Both the position numbers and the translations under genes were made by a program. DNA of 64,000 nucleotides from positions 186,001 through 250,000 of the forward strand of contig CAWUEX030000002.1 in assembly GCA_963921305.4 (NCBI GenBank), given 5' to 3'. Origin of the DNA: CAWUEX02 sp963921305. GTDB lineage: Bacteria; Pseudomonadota; Alphaproteobacteria; Rhodospirillales; Rhodospirillaceae. Position 1 is the first letter of the stretch. Every line of letters begins with the position of its first letter. Below the pieces are notes generated by a model. That model did no database searches and was not told where the DNA came from. It saw only the letters and a list, made by a program, of their open reading frames with translations. Shown here piece after piece: positions 8,348 to 17,765 of the stretch.

Positions 8348-10150
8348 ATGGCCGTTTACAACGCCCCCCTGCGCGACATGCGCTTCGTCTACCACGAACT
8401 GCTCGACGGCGATGCCCTGGCCGAGATCAAAGCCTTTGAAGACTTCACCCCGGATGTGGTGGATGCCGTGCTGGAAGAGGCCGGCAAGTTTACCTCGGAG
8501 GTTCTGTTCCCGCTGAACCTCAGTGGCGATACCGAGGGCTGCGTATTGGAAAACGGTGTGGTGCGCACACCGACCGGCTTCAAGGAAGCCTACGATCAGT
8601 TCGCGCAAGGTGGCTGGACCGGCATCGCCGCCGATCAAGACTACGGCGGTCAAGGGGCCCCGGCGGCACTGCATTTTCTGATTCAGGAGATGATCTGCTC
8701 GACCAACATGGCCTTTGGCATGTATCCGGGCCTGACCGAGGGCGCCTACAACGCCATCAAACTGCACGGCTCGAACGAACAGAAAGATTTATACCTGCCG
8801 AAATTCGTGGAGGGGACATGGTCAGGCACTATGTGCCTCACCGAGCCCCATTGCGGCACCGATCTGGGTTTGATCCGCACCAAGGCCGTGCCCGAGGACG
8901 ACGGCTCCTACAAAATCACCGGCACGAAAATCTTCATCTCCGCCGGCGAGCACGACCTGACGGAAAACATCGTGCATCTGGTGCTTGCCCGGCTGCCCGA
9001 CGCGCCGGACGGCACCAAAGGCATCAGCTTGTTCGTGGTGCCGAAGTTCCTGCCCAAGGAAGATGGCTCCGTCGGCCCGCGCAACGGCGTTGCCTGCGGC
9101 TCGATCGAACACAAGATGGGCATCAAAGCGTCGTCCAACTGCGTGATGAATTTCGACGAGGCCACCGGCTGGCTGGTCGGCCAGCCGCACAAAGGCATGC
9201 GCGCCATGTTCACCATGATGAACGCCGCCCGGCTGGGCGTCGGCATTCAGGGCCTCGGCCTAGGCGAAGCGGCGTATCAAGGCGCGCTGGAGTACGCCAA
9301 GGAGCGCATTCAGGGCCGGTCGCTGAGCGGCACCAAGTCTCCGGACAAAGCTGCGGATTCGATCATCGTCCACCCCGACGTGCGCAAGAATCTGCTGACC
9401 ATGAAAGCGCTGACCGAGGGCATTCGCGCCTTGTCGGTATGGACCGCAATCAATTTGGATACGGCGGAAAAATCCGACGATCCCGACGCGAAAGCGCAGG
9501 CCGACGATCTGGTGCAACTTTTAACACCGATCGTGAAGTCCTTCGGCACCGACAAAGGATTCCTCGCCACCAATCTGGGTGTACAGATCTATGGTGGCCA
9601 TGGTTACATTCATGAACATGGCATGGAGCAGTTCGTTCGCGATGCCCGCATCACCCAGTTGTACGAAGGCACCAACGGCATCCAGGCTCTCGACCTTGTC
9701 GGCCGCAAGATGGGTGCGCACTACGGACGGTACCTGCGAGGGTTCTTCCATCCGGTCCAAGACTTTATTGAAGAGAACGCGGATGACGCCGACCTTCAGC
9801 CGATCATTCTGGGCCTGGCCAAGGCGTTTGGACGTCTGCAACAGGCCACGGGGTTGATCGCCCAGAAAGGTCTACGCAATCCGGAAGAAGCCGGCGCTGC
9901 CGCGACCGACTATCTGAACCTGTTCGGCTATGTAGCTGTCGCCTTCATGTGGGCCAAGGCGGCCAAGCTCGCTCTGTCGAAGCAGGACGACGACCCGAGC
10001 GGGTTCTATAAAGGCAAACTCAAGACCGCGCGCTTCTATTACGAACGTGTTTTGCCCGAGACCGGCGCGCTGTTCGCGATGATTATGGCCGGCGGTGAGT
10101 CGATCATGGACCTGGAAGAAGAGTTGTTCGGGGCCTCGGTCGCGGCGTAG
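8348..10150 (+). CDS. Acyl-CoA dehydrogenase, large DmdC-like subfamily
   Basis: A 600-residue FAD enzyme introducing the alpha-beta double bond in acyl-CoA. Its opening 'YNAPLRDMRFVYHEL' and its C-terminal extension of about 130 residues mark the large acyl-CoA dehydrogenase class that includes DmdC (3-methylmercaptopropionyl-CoA dehydrogenase). 'CLTEPHCGTDLG' is the FAD/substrate signature, and the catalytic glutamate is E440 in 'LYEGTNGIQ'. A good AGGAG site precedes the ATG 11 bases after fadB. In this operon it most likely handles straight-chain acyl-CoA. A DMSP-related role is not supported by any dmd neighbour. Confidence 0.92.
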   Translation: MAVYNAPLRDMRFVYHELLDGDALAEIKAFEDFTPDVVDAVLEEAGKFTSEVLFPLNLSGDTEGCVLENGVVRTPTGFKEAYDQFAQGGWTGIAADQDYGGQGAPAALHFLIQEMICSTNMAFGMYPGLTEGAYNAIKLHGSNEQKDLYLPKFVEGTWSGTMCLTEPHCGTDLGLIRTKAVPEDDGSYKITGTKIFISAGEHDLTENIVHLVLARLPDAPDGTKGISLFVVPKFLPKEDGSVGPRNGVACGSIEHKMGIKASSNCVMNFDEATGWLVGQPHKGMRAMFTMMNAARLGVGIQGLGLGEAAYQGALEYAKERIQGRSLSGTKSPDKAADSIIVHPDVRKNLLTMKALTEGIRALSVWTAINLDTAEKSDDPDAKAQADDLVQLLTPIVKSFGTDKGFLATNLGVQIYGGHGYIHEHGMEQFVRDARITQLYEGTNGIQALDLVGRKMGAHYGRYLRGFFHPVQDFIEENADDADLQPIILGLAKAFGRLQQATGLIAQKGLRNPEEAGAAATDYLNLFGYVAVAFMWAKAAKLALSKQDDDPSGFYKGKLKTARFYYERVLPETGALFAMIMAGGESIMDLEEELFGASVAA

Positions 10151-10162
10151 CGCCACCTGGCC

Positions 10163-10693
10163 ATGAATCTCCTCTTCCGCATGATCTGGATGTTTGTTTC
10201 GGCGCGCTGGCGCAGCCGCTGCAAAATGACGGAGCAAACGCATCTGACGTTCCGGGTTCTGCCGACGGACCTGGACGTCAATCTGCACCTGACCAATTCC
10301 CGCTACTTCAGCTTTATGGACTTGAGCCGGGTCGATCACATGATCCGCAATGGCTCGTGGAGACACATCCGCGACAATAAGCTGATGCCCGTATTGGGCG
10401 GAAGTTCAATCCGCTACCGCCGGGCGGTTCCGCCGTTTGCAAAAATCGATGTGACGACACGTGTGGCCGGCGTCGATGAGCGGTGGATTTACCTGGAGCA
10501 AAAGGTGGTGTCTGGCGACCAGGTCTACGCCGCGGCAATTTTGAAAGCGGCGTTCTTAGATGATAACGGCCGCGTACCCGTCCCGCGCCTGTTGGACATG
10601 TTCGGGCACACGGAAGAGATCGCGCCTTTATCTGACGACCTCGCTCATATTCGTGATGTCGATGATGCGATCAGCACCGTGGCCGGTATTTAA
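10163..10693 (+). CDS. Hot-dog-fold acyl-CoA thioesterase family protein
   Basis: A 176-residue protein with a hydrophobic, basic N-terminus (residues 1-20) followed by a hot-dog domain whose signature is 'TDLDVNLHLTNSRYFSFMDLSRVD'. The D...N.H.N..RY pattern is typical of 4-hydroxybenzoyl-CoA thioesterase/THEM6-like proteins. It would hydrolyse acyl-CoA thioesters, relieving CoA sequestration, and sits last in the beta-oxidation operon, 12 bases after the acyl-CoA dehydrogenase. Its stop codon overlaps the lysK stop on the opposite strand. The N-terminal segment may attach it to the membrane (inferred). Confidence 0.85.
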   Translation: MNLLFRMIWMFVSARWRSRCKMTEQTHLTFRVLPTDLDVNLHLTNSRYFSFMDLSRVDHMIRNGSWRHIRDNKLMPVLGGSSIRYRRAVPPFAKIDVTTRVAGVDERWIYLEQKVVSGDQVYAAAILKAAFLDDNGRVPVPRLLDMFGHTEEIAPLSDDLAHIRDVDDAISTVAGI

Positions 10694-12288
10694 GCAACTG
10701 ACAGGTCTTCGCCTGCTAGCGCCCGGTCAATCAACGCAATCGACTCCGTCACGCCGTAGAGGGCGATGAACGAGCCCATACGCGGGCCCTGATCTTGCCC
10801 GAGCAGGATCTGATACAGCGCCTTGAACCAATCCCGCAGGCTGGGGAACGTCTCCGCATGGGCTTTGCCGATTTCATACACCGCGGTTTGCAGGTCCTCC
10901 GCAGTCGCACTATCCGAGTGCTGCGACAGCGCCGCTTTGAGGTCTTCAAGCGCGGCCCGTTCGCCGTCGTTGGGCGCACGGTAGGTTTTTCCCGGCAGAA
11001 CAAAGTCGCGGTAATAGGCAATGGCGTAAGACACCAGCTTATCGAGCAGCGGGTCGGTCTGCGGTGAAGCATCCGGCGCGTAGCGGCTGATGTAGTGCCA
11101 CAACACCGCGGGGTCGTCGGAGTGACACACACTGGCGAGATTCAACAGAATGCCGAAAGACAGCCGTCCCTGCTCGTCCGGCGGATTGCCGTTGTGTATG
11201 TGCCAGGCCGGATTGGCGAGCTGCTCCTTGGGCTCTTGCTTGGGAAACGCCGCCAAGTGCGACACATACTCATCCACTGACTTGGGAATGGTGTCGAAGT
11301 ACAGCCGCTTCGCCGCCGCCGGCTTCTGGAACATGAAATGCGCGAGGCTTTCGACCGGGGCATAGGTCAGCCATTCCTCAACCGAGAGTCCGTTGCCCTT
11401 GGACTTGGAAATCTTCTGACCTTGATCATCCAGGAACAGCTCGTAAGTCAGGTTCTGCGGCGGCGTGCCGCCCAGCTTGCGGCAGATCTGACTCGACAGG
11501 CGCACGGAGTCGATCAGGTCCTTACCCGACATCTCATAATCGACATCGAGGGCGTACCAGCGCATGGCCCAGTCGCACTTCCACTGCAGCTTGCAGTGTC
11601 CCCCGGTGACAGGCGTCTCGACCTTGCTGCCGTCTTCGTCCTCGTAAACAATCGTGCCGGCATCGGCGTTGCGCTCGACGACGGGAACCTGCAGCACACG
11701 CCCGGTCTTTTCGCAGACCGGCAGGAACGGCGAGTAGGTTGCCCGGCGTTCCGGTCCCAGCGTGGGCAGGATGACGTTGATGACGGCCTCGTAGTTGCGC
11801 AGCACCTGGAGCAGCGCCTCGTCGAACAAGCCCGAAGTATAGCACTCAGTCGCACTCTTGAAGTCGTAGTCAAAACCGAAGGAATCGAGAAACCCTTTCA
11901 GGCGGCTGTTGTTGTGATGCCCAAAACTCTCATGGGTGCCGAACGGATCGGGAATACGCGTCAAAGGCTTGCCCAGGTGCTCAGCCACCATCTCTTTGTT
12001 GGGGATGTTGTCCGGTACCTTGCGCAGCCCATCCATGTCATCGGAGAAGGCAAACAGCTTAGTGGGGATGTCCGGCGCTAAAAGCTCGAACGCATGCCGG
12101 ACCATGGTGGTGCGGACCACCTCGGCGAAGGTGCCGATGTGGGGCAGACCCGACGGACCGTAGCCGGTTTCAAACAGCACATAGCCCTTATCACCGGCAG
12201 CGCCTTTGAGGCGTTTGTCGAGCAAAGCGCGGGCCTCGGCAAAGGGCCAAGCTTTGCTGTCGCGGGCGAGGTCTGAGAGGTCGGTCAT
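10690..12288 (-). CDS. lysK: Lysyl-tRNA synthetase, class I
   Basis: A 532-residue class I lysyl-tRNA synthetase, the archaeal-type enzyme also found in many alphaproteobacteria in place of class II LysS. The HIGH-type motif is 'GPSGLPHIG' (PHIG at 49-52), and the KMSKS-type loop is 'KISKSKGNG' near residue 295. It attaches lysine to tRNA-Lys in the cytoplasm. I use the ATG at 12288 ('MTDLSDLARDS'). An upstream in-frame ATG at 12345 would add 19 residues lacking family character. The start lies only a few bases from the start of the divergent helicase frame. No second lysyl-tRNA synthetase is in the window. Confidence 0.95.
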   Translation of the reverse strand: MTDLSDLARDSKAWPFAEARALLDKRLKGAAGDKGYVLFETGYGPSGLPHIGTFAEVVRTTMVRHAFELLAPDIPTKLFAFSDDMDGLRKVPDNIPNKEMVAEHLGKPLTRIPDPFGTHESFGHHNNSRLKGFLDSFGFDYDFKSATECYTSGLFDEALLQVLRNYEAVINVILPTLGPERRATYSPFLPVCEKTGRVLQVPVVERNADAGTIVYEDEDGSKVETPVTGGHCKLQWKCDWAMRWYALDVDYEMSGKDLIDSVRLSSQICRKLGGTPPQNLTYELFLDDQGQKISKSKGNGLSVEEWLTYAPVESLAHFMFQKPAAAKRLYFDTIPKSVDEYVSHLAAFPKQEPKEQLANPAWHIHNGNPPDEQGRLSFGILLNLASVCHSDDPAVLWHYISRYAPDASPQTDPLLDKLVSYAIAYYRDFVLPGKTYRAPNDGERAALEDLKAALSQHSDSATAEDLQTAVYEIGKAHAETFPSLRDWFKALYQILLGQDQGPRMGSFIALYGVTESIALIDRALAGEDLSVA

Positions 12289-12291
12289 GGG

Positions 12292-15204
12292 TTGGGTCCG
12301 GCTGGTAAGGCCGCGCAAAGTATGGGGATGCCCAACATGGGTCAAGCCTGGACACCGGAATTGGGCTGGATTGGAGCGGGGCCCGGGGGCTATACCTCAG
12401 GCCATGCAGCGTTTCCGTTCCGGCCCTTCTCCATCCCGCATCTGGATGCGGTTTTGAACGCATCCCGCCACATCTCCCTGCCCGAAGTGCCCGTATTGGT
12501 GTCCCGCGCGCGGCATGGTGTGCTCATTCACCCAGATGGCGAAGCCCGAGAAGTGACAGCCGCCAATGCCAAGAGCGTGTTGGAAGGCCCCGTCATCCTG
12601 TGTCATAGCCGCGCGACCCCGGCGCGGTTGGGGCTAAAGCCCGCGCCCTGTTTCGACGTGCTGGAGTTATTCGCCTTCGTGAAGCCGGCGGTGTTTTGCC
12701 TGCCCACCGTGAAAGGCGTCGCCGCGGCACTCGATCTGAGAACACCGGAGACACTTGAAGACGAAGCACTGACATTGATCGAAGTCGCGCGCGCATTGCT
12801 GCAAGAACTGATTGAGACCGACGAGACATCCGCCCGGCCCGCGCGCGGGATCGCCTTCGCCCTGGACAAAGCGGGCTGGAGTTGGGGGCCATCCGCCCTC
12901 GCCGCTCTTGGCCGCGACGACAAAACCGAAGGCATCGGCCTATCGGCCCTGCGGGTGTGGTCGCGCCTCAGCCCATTTGAAGATCTGGCTCCGCCCCCGC
13001 CCCCCGGCAACGACCCCGTTTCGCCGGAGGAAAGCGAGGCACGTCTCAGCACTCTGATTGGGTTGGACGCGGAACAGCGGGACGCGCAAAAGGTCTATGC
13101 CGGTCTTTTGACCCATGCGTTTAAAGCCAAACCGGCGCCGGACGAACCGAACGTGGTGCTGGCCGAAGCTGGAACCGGTATTGGCAAGACGCTCGGTTAT
13201 CTGGCACCGGCAAGCGTGTGGGCAGAGAAGAATGACGGCCCGGTTTGGGTGTCGACCTTCACCCGCAATCTGCAGCGGCAACTCGATCAGGAACTGGAAC
13301 GCGTCTATCCCGACCCGAATGTCAAACGCGGCCGGGTGGTGGTGCGCAAAGGGCGGGAAAACTACTTCTGTTTGCTGAACTACGAAGAGGCCTTGAACCG
13401 GTCGGGCACCGATCCCAGCGCCGTCATTCCCTTGGGGCTGATTGCGCGCTGGATCACGGCGACTGAATCCGGCGATATGGTCGGCGGTGACTTTCCGTCG
13501 TGGCTGGCCGACCTGTTCGGCACAGGACGCGTGTTGTCCCTGGCAGACCGGCGCGGGGAATGCGTGTTCACCGCCTGTCCACATTACCGGATGTGCTTTA
13601 TCGAAAAGACGGTGCGTAACGCTCGCAATGCCGACATCGTTGTTGCCAACCACGCCCTGGTGATGGTGCAGGCGGCGATGGGCGGACTGGACGACGGCAC
13701 ACAGCCGACCCGCTACGTCTTCGACGAAGGACACCATCTGTTTGGCGCGGCGGACAGCGCCTTCTCCGCCCATCTGAGCGCGGCAGAGACCGCGGACCTG
13801 CGGCGCTGGCTGGTGGGCGCCGAGGCCGGCGGCCAGCCAACACGCTCCCGCGGCCTCAAGCGGCGGATCGATGACCTGCTCAGCGAGATCGATGCAGACG
13901 GTGACGCCATGGCGACGGCGTTGGACGCGATATTGCAGGCGGCGCGTTCGCTGCCCGCGCCCGGCTGGCACACACGGCTGACGGAGAGTGGACCGCGCGG
14001 GCCGGCGGAAGAGTTTTTCGCGCTGGTGCGGACGCAGGTGTACGCCCGGGACGATCCGGCATCACCGTACAGCCTGCAGACGGACGCGGTGGAACCGGTG
14101 GACGGCTTGCTCGAAGCTGCGGCAAAACTGGATGGGGCTCTCCACCGGCTTGTCGAGCCGGTGAAACGGCTGGTGCATTTGTTCACGCAACAGCTCGACC
14201 GCCCGGCTGAAGACTTGGACACCACAACCCGCACCCGCATCGACGGGCTATGCCGCAGCTTGGAACGGCGCGCCGTCATGCCCTTAACTGCGTGGCGCGA
14301 CATGCTGGCCGCTCTGGCAAATGAAACGCCGGAGGAATTCGTCGACTGGCTGGGGGTCGAGCGTATCGATAGCCGGGACATTGATGTGGGTGTGCACCGG
14401 CATTGGGTGGACCCAACTTTGCCGTTTGCCCGCGCGGTGCTCGACAGCGCCCACGGCGCAGTTATTACATCGGCGACCTTACGCGACGGCACAGGCGACG
14501 ATGCCGTCGACTGGGAAAGCGCCGATCAGCAGACTGGCGTTTTGCACCTGGCCAGCACAACAGAACGGTCTAACCTTCCCTCTCCTTTCGATTACGCAGC
14601 GTCGACGCGGGTGTTCATCGTCACGGACGTGCGCAAAGACTCACTGGTCCAGGTGGCCAGCGCTTATCGCGATTTGTTTCTCGCTTCTGACGGCGGTGCA
14701 CTCGGGTTGTTCACGGCAATCTCACGGCTGCGGGCAACCTACGACCAGATCGCCGCGACTCTGGAGGACAACGGTCTGCCGTTATACGCCCAGCATGTTG
14801 ATCCCCTACCCACGGCCACTTTGGTGGATATTTTCCGTGCCGAAAAACACGCCTGTCTGCTGGGCACAGATGCGGTGCGGGACGGTGTCGACGTACCCGG
14901 ACAGTCCTTGCGGCTGATGGTGTTCGACCGGGTGCCTTGGCCACGGCCAGACATTTTACACCGGGCGCGTAAAGCCGCGTTCGGTGCGCGCGCCTATGAT
15001 GACCGCCTCACCCGCATGCGGTTGAAGCAAGCCTTTGGCCGCCTGATCCGCCGGAACGGCGACAAAGGCGTATTCGTTCTGCTCGACCCCGCAATGCCGT
15101 CGCGCCTGCTGGGCGCGTTTCCGGAGGGCACGCCGGTGGCGCGGGTGGGCTTGGCGGAGGCGATTGCTGAGACGAGGCATTTTCTGTCAGCGGCGCAGGA
15201 CTAG
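12292..15204 (+). CDS. ATP-dependent DNA helicase, Fe-S DinG/XPD type
   Basis: A superfamily 2 helicase of up to 970 residues. Walker A is 'EAGTGIGKT' near residue 292, and the DEAH-type box is 'DEGH' near 479. Four cysteines between them, C360, C424, C429 and C435, fit the 4Fe-4S cluster of XPD/DinG/YoaA helicases. The C-terminal helicase half ends with 'LKQAFGRLIRRNGDKG'. The role is probably unwinding of damaged or structured DNA during repair. The roughly 270 residues before Walker A are not typical of DinG and match an alphaproteobacterial variant in length. The start is uncertain: 12292 is the longest frame, but the first 50 or so residues look non-coding and a start near 12454 (TTG) is possible. 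Confidence 0.88.
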   Translation: MGPAGKAAQSMGMPNMGQAWTPELGWIGAGPGGYTSGHAAFPFRPFSIPHLDAVLNASRHISLPEVPVLVSRARHGVLIHPDGEAREVTAANAKSVLEGPVILCHSRATPARLGLKPAPCFDVLELFAFVKPAVFCLPTVKGVAAALDLRTPETLEDEALTLIEVARALLQELIETDETSARPARGIAFALDKAGWSWGPSALAALGRDDKTEGIGLSALRVWSRLSPFEDLAPPPPPGNDPVSPEESEARLSTLIGLDAEQRDAQKVYAGLLTHAFKAKPAPDEPNVVLAEAGTGIGKTLGYLAPASVWAEKNDGPVWVSTFTRNLQRQLDQELERVYPDPNVKRGRVVVRKGRENYFCLLNYEEALNRSGTDPSAVIPLGLIARWITATESGDMVGGDFPSWLADLFGTGRVLSLADRRGECVFTACPHYRMCFIEKTVRNARNADIVVANHALVMVQAAMGGLDDGTQPTRYVFDEGHHLFGAADSAFSAHLSAAETADLRRWLVGAEAGGQPTRSRGLKRRIDDLLSEIDADGDAMATALDAILQAARSLPAPGWHTRLTESGPRGPAEEFFALVRTQVYARDDPASPYSLQTDAVEPVDGLLEAAAKLDGALHRLVEPVKRLVHLFTQQLDRPAEDLDTTTRTRIDGLCRSLERRAVMPLTAWRDMLAALANETPEEFVDWLGVERIDSRDIDVGVHRHWVDPTLPFARAVLDSAHGAVITSATLRDGTGDDAVDWESADQQTGVLHLASTTERSNLPSPFDYAASTRVFIVTDVRKDSLVQVASAYRDLFLASDGGALGLFTAISRLRATYDQIAATLEDNGLPLYAQHVDPLPTATLVDIFRAEKHACLLGTDAVRDGVDVPGQSLRLMVFDRVPWPRPDILHRARKAAFGARAYDDRLTRMRLKQAFGRLIRRNGDKGVFVLLDPAMPSRLLGAFPEGTPVARVGLAEAIAETRHFLSAAQD

Positions 15205-15272
15205 ACATTTGGAGTCTCAAAGCGCCGTCTCTATAAAGACTGCACCAACAATGTGGCCGAGACGTTTCACCC

Positions 15273-17129
15273 ATGGCTGACAAGACTGAGCGATTGGCGG
15301 CCGTGCGGGCAGCGCTAAAACCTCCGGTAACCCCGCAAGCGATCGCGGCGGTAACCCAGCAAATCGACGCCCTGGCAACAGAGTTTCCGAACGACCCTGA
15401 AATTGCCACCGACCTGGCGCAGATTTATGCCGCCCAGCAAGAGTCAGCGCGGGCAATACCGTACATCGCCGGGGCCGTGGAGAGAGACCCGCGCCACACC
15501 GGCGCGCGCATGGCGCTCGTCCGGTGCCTGGGCGACGCGGGGCGGTGGCAGGAGGCCGTGCCGCACGCCCGAGCGGCGCTGGACCTTCAAGCGAAGGGCG
15601 GTCGATTGAGTGTCGATATCCATAATTTAGAAGCGGTAAGCACACTCGGCACGGATGCGCTGTTTCGCGACGACTGGCAGACGGCGCAAAATTATTTCAA
15701 GTCGGTGATTGGGGTTCTGAAACTCAGGTTTCTCAGGGCGAAGTCGCCGGTCAAGGATTTCGATCCGGGGCAATTACCTTCACTGGATGCCCGGCCCATT
15801 CATAAGATTCTGTACCTGCCGGTTGAGGTTAAGGCACGCGAGTTTGAGTCTAAGACTCTGCTGGCCCTCGCCGCGGCGGAACGTGGGTTTCATGTGGTGT
15901 TTGGACGGAGTTGGGTCTTGAACTTCGGCCGCTACACCGACCTGCCACCGGGCATCGTGTTGTTTAAAACCCTCAACGCCATGGACGCCCACAACATGGC
16001 GATCGCCCGCGCTGAGGGCCGCCACGCCATCGCCGCTTTGGACGAGGAAGCGTTTGGCCGCAGCGACAGCGAACGCGCGCTGCGGCTGAACTTGGCCCCC
16101 CTTGCCGTGCGCACCTGCGATCTGATCATGATTCAAGGCGAGGCGCACCGCAGAGTCTGGGAAAAGCACCTCGACTTCAGCACGACGCAGTCTGCAGTGA
16201 CCGGAAACCCAAAAACCGACTTGCTCGCGCCGCAGCCGGACAAAGCAGGTCCAGCCGAGAAGGACAAACCAACGATCCTGTTCTGCACCATGAGCGGCAA
16301 CGTCAATCCCAAGGGCCGGAGTTTCGCCCGAACGATGGAGCAAACCCTTGTGTCCGGCATGGTAAATTCGACAAAGGAGATGGTCGACGAACTGGGCAGC
16401 CTGCTGGAGGACTCAGCAGTCTTTGAGATCGACATCATTCCGCAATTCCGCGACGCCGTGGCTGCGGCCGCGCAGGCCTTCCCGAACGCAGACATTGTCG
16501 TACGCCCCCACCCCATCGAGAACGCTGACCTCTGGCGTGACAAATTCTCGACGCTGGACAACGTGCGCGTGGAAACGGACGGCGCATTACCGGAATGGCT
16601 GCGCCGGTGTGACGTGATGATTTACATTTCCGGATGCGGATCTGGCACGGAAGCGACACTTTTAGGGATTCCTGCCATCCGTCTCGAAGGAGACGGACGA
16701 TCACGCGACCCGGATATTGGGCTGTCCAGCCGCTTGAACAGACCAGCACGCACAGCGAAAGACGTGACCGATGGCATCGCCTGGGCGCTGTCCGACCGAA
16801 CCGCCGGTGACCAACGGAAAGCTCTAGCGGACTACTTGTGGATGGACGATGACACTCTCACCAGCGTGAAGGTTGCCGACTGTCTCGATGCATTTGCCGC
16901 CGGTGCTCAGGACGCCGGCGCAGTTCCGGTGGACCTTTTGGTCGCGCTGCGCCAACGCCGCGCTTCCAGGTTTCAGTTGCAGCCGTTTCATTTACAGAAG
17001 TTTCCGGACACGCCGGCATCCGAAGTAAATGCATCCCTAAAGGAGATGGCAACTCGATTTGGTTTCGGGCCACCAGCCGAGGTAATGGAAATTGAGGACG
17101 GGCTCTTTGTACTGCCGCCGCCCAACTAG
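15273..17129 (+). CDS. TPR / surface-carbohydrate biosynthesis GT-B-like fusion
   Basis: A 618-residue protein. Residues 1-130 form tetratricopeptide-like helices ('ATDLAQIYAAQQESARAI', 'RCLGDAGRWQEAVPHA'). The remainder looks like the surface carbohydrate biosynthesis family with a GT-B fold: an N-terminal Rossmann half ('KILYLPVEVKAREFESKTLL') and a C-terminal half with 'VVRPHPIEN' and 'YISGCGSGTEATLLGIPAIRL', the pattern seen in nucleotide-sugar or CDP-glycerol transferases. It is therefore probably a cytoplasmic enzyme of capsule or O-antigen synthesis. It stands alone between a helicase and an unrelated lipoprotein-sized gene, with no other polysaccharide genes beside it. Substrate unknown. 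Confidence 0.72.
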   Translation: MADKTERLAAVRAALKPPVTPQAIAAVTQQIDALATEFPNDPEIATDLAQIYAAQQESARAIPYIAGAVERDPRHTGARMALVRCLGDAGRWQEAVPHARAALDLQAKGGRLSVDIHNLEAVSTLGTDALFRDDWQTAQNYFKSVIGVLKLRFLRAKSPVKDFDPGQLPSLDARPIHKILYLPVEVKAREFESKTLLALAAAERGFHVVFGRSWVLNFGRYTDLPPGIVLFKTLNAMDAHNMAIARAEGRHAIAALDEEAFGRSDSERALRLNLAPLAVRTCDLIMIQGEAHRRVWEKHLDFSTTQSAVTGNPKTDLLAPQPDKAGPAEKDKPTILFCTMSGNVNPKGRSFARTMEQTLVSGMVNSTKEMVDELGSLLEDSAVFEIDIIPQFRDAVAAAAQAFPNADIVVRPHPIENADLWRDKFSTLDNVRVETDGALPEWLRRCDVMIYISGCGSGTEATLLGIPAIRLEGDGRSRDPDIGLSSRLNRPARTAKDVTDGIAWALSDRTAGDQRKALADYLWMDDDTLTSVKVADCLDAFAAGAQDAGAVPVDLLVALRQRRASRFQLQPFHLQKFPDTPASEVNASLKEMATRFGFGPPAEVMEIEDGLFVLPPPN

Positions 17130-17132
17130 ACG

Positions 17133-17663
17133 CTAGTCAGATGCCGATATCCCGAGCGCAGCAGATACGGGCGAAACGCCGGGCTCGAACCCTGTCCGTG
17201 ACAAGACCAAGTGCGCATCTGGAGACGTCACGCATGCTCCGGTTTGCGGCCCGTCATATCCAGCGATGTCGAGCGCGGGCACGCGGATGGGGACAACCGG
17301 CCGGTGCATGCCCCAGTTTGTTTCCCGTTCACTATCAACGAATAACAGAGTCCAATGATCCTCTAGGTCTCGCCACGTCATCTGAGAGAAATTCTCATAG
17401 GAAAAACCGAGAAGCTGATCCACATCCGCCTGGCTCAGGCCCGGCCCAAACGCACATACCGTCTCCCACGGCCAGTCTGTCAGCGCCGCCAGCGGCACGG
17501 CGTCGGTGCCCGCCATAAACGCGAACCTAGCGTTTTTATGGAAAGCAAGTTCACGCCGGGACTCGAGCCCGCCTGTGCGCGTGTACATGACGTAGATCGA
17601 CGCCGGGCCGAGCGACAGCAGCAGCAAAAGACCGATGATCTTGATGAAGGACTTCGAAGGCAT
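17133..17663 (-). CDS. Hypothetical membrane-anchored protein
   Basis: I do not recognise this 176-residue protein. A single N-terminal hydrophobic segment (about residues 8-26) follows Lys residues, so the rest is predicted to be periplasmic. The mature part is acidic and Trp-rich ('ALTDWPWETVCAFGPG', 'MTWRDLEDHW'), with two Cys that could form a disulphide. Its stop lies three bases from the end of the convergent TPR/GT gene, and the groEL terminator separates it from groEL. Base composition matches the neighbours. Confidence 0.7.
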   Translation of the reverse strand: MPSKSFIKIIGLLLLLSLGPASIYVMYTRTGGLESRRELAFHKNARFAFMAGTDAVPLAALTDWPWETVCAFGPGLSQADVDQLLGFSYENFSQMTWRDLEDHWTLLFVDSERETNWGMHRPVVPIRVPALDIAGYDGPQTGACVTSPDAHLVLSRTGFEPGVSPVSAALGISASD

Positions 17664-17705
17664 TCGGGTTCTCCAGGACCGAGGTGATATAGCGGCTCCG
17701 TGGAC

Positions 17706-17741
17706 AAAGAAAAAGGGCTGCGCCGAAAGACGCAGCCCTTT
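17706..17741 (-). terminator. Rho-independent terminator of groESL
   Basis: AAAGGGCTGCG (17712-17722) pairs with CGCAGCCCTTT (17731-17741) around an eight-base loop, an 11-bp stem. On the minus strand the stem is followed by a run of Ts (complement of 17710-17714). It sits about 25 bases past the groEL stop codon, as expected for the end of this operon. Confidence 0.9.
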
Positions 17742-17765
17742 CGCAAAGTGCTTAGGATGGGTGGC

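Noticed and set aside
8348..10150. Dedicated DMSP demethylation enzyme DmdC
   Set aside because: The protein belongs to the same large subfamily, but it sits in a standard beta-oxidation operon and no dmdA, dmdB or dmdD is nearby.
12940..13971. 343-codon open frame opposite the helicase
   Set aside because: Antisense to the Walker A and Fe-S region of a clear helicase. Composition is His/Gln/Arg-rich and no motif is recognisable.
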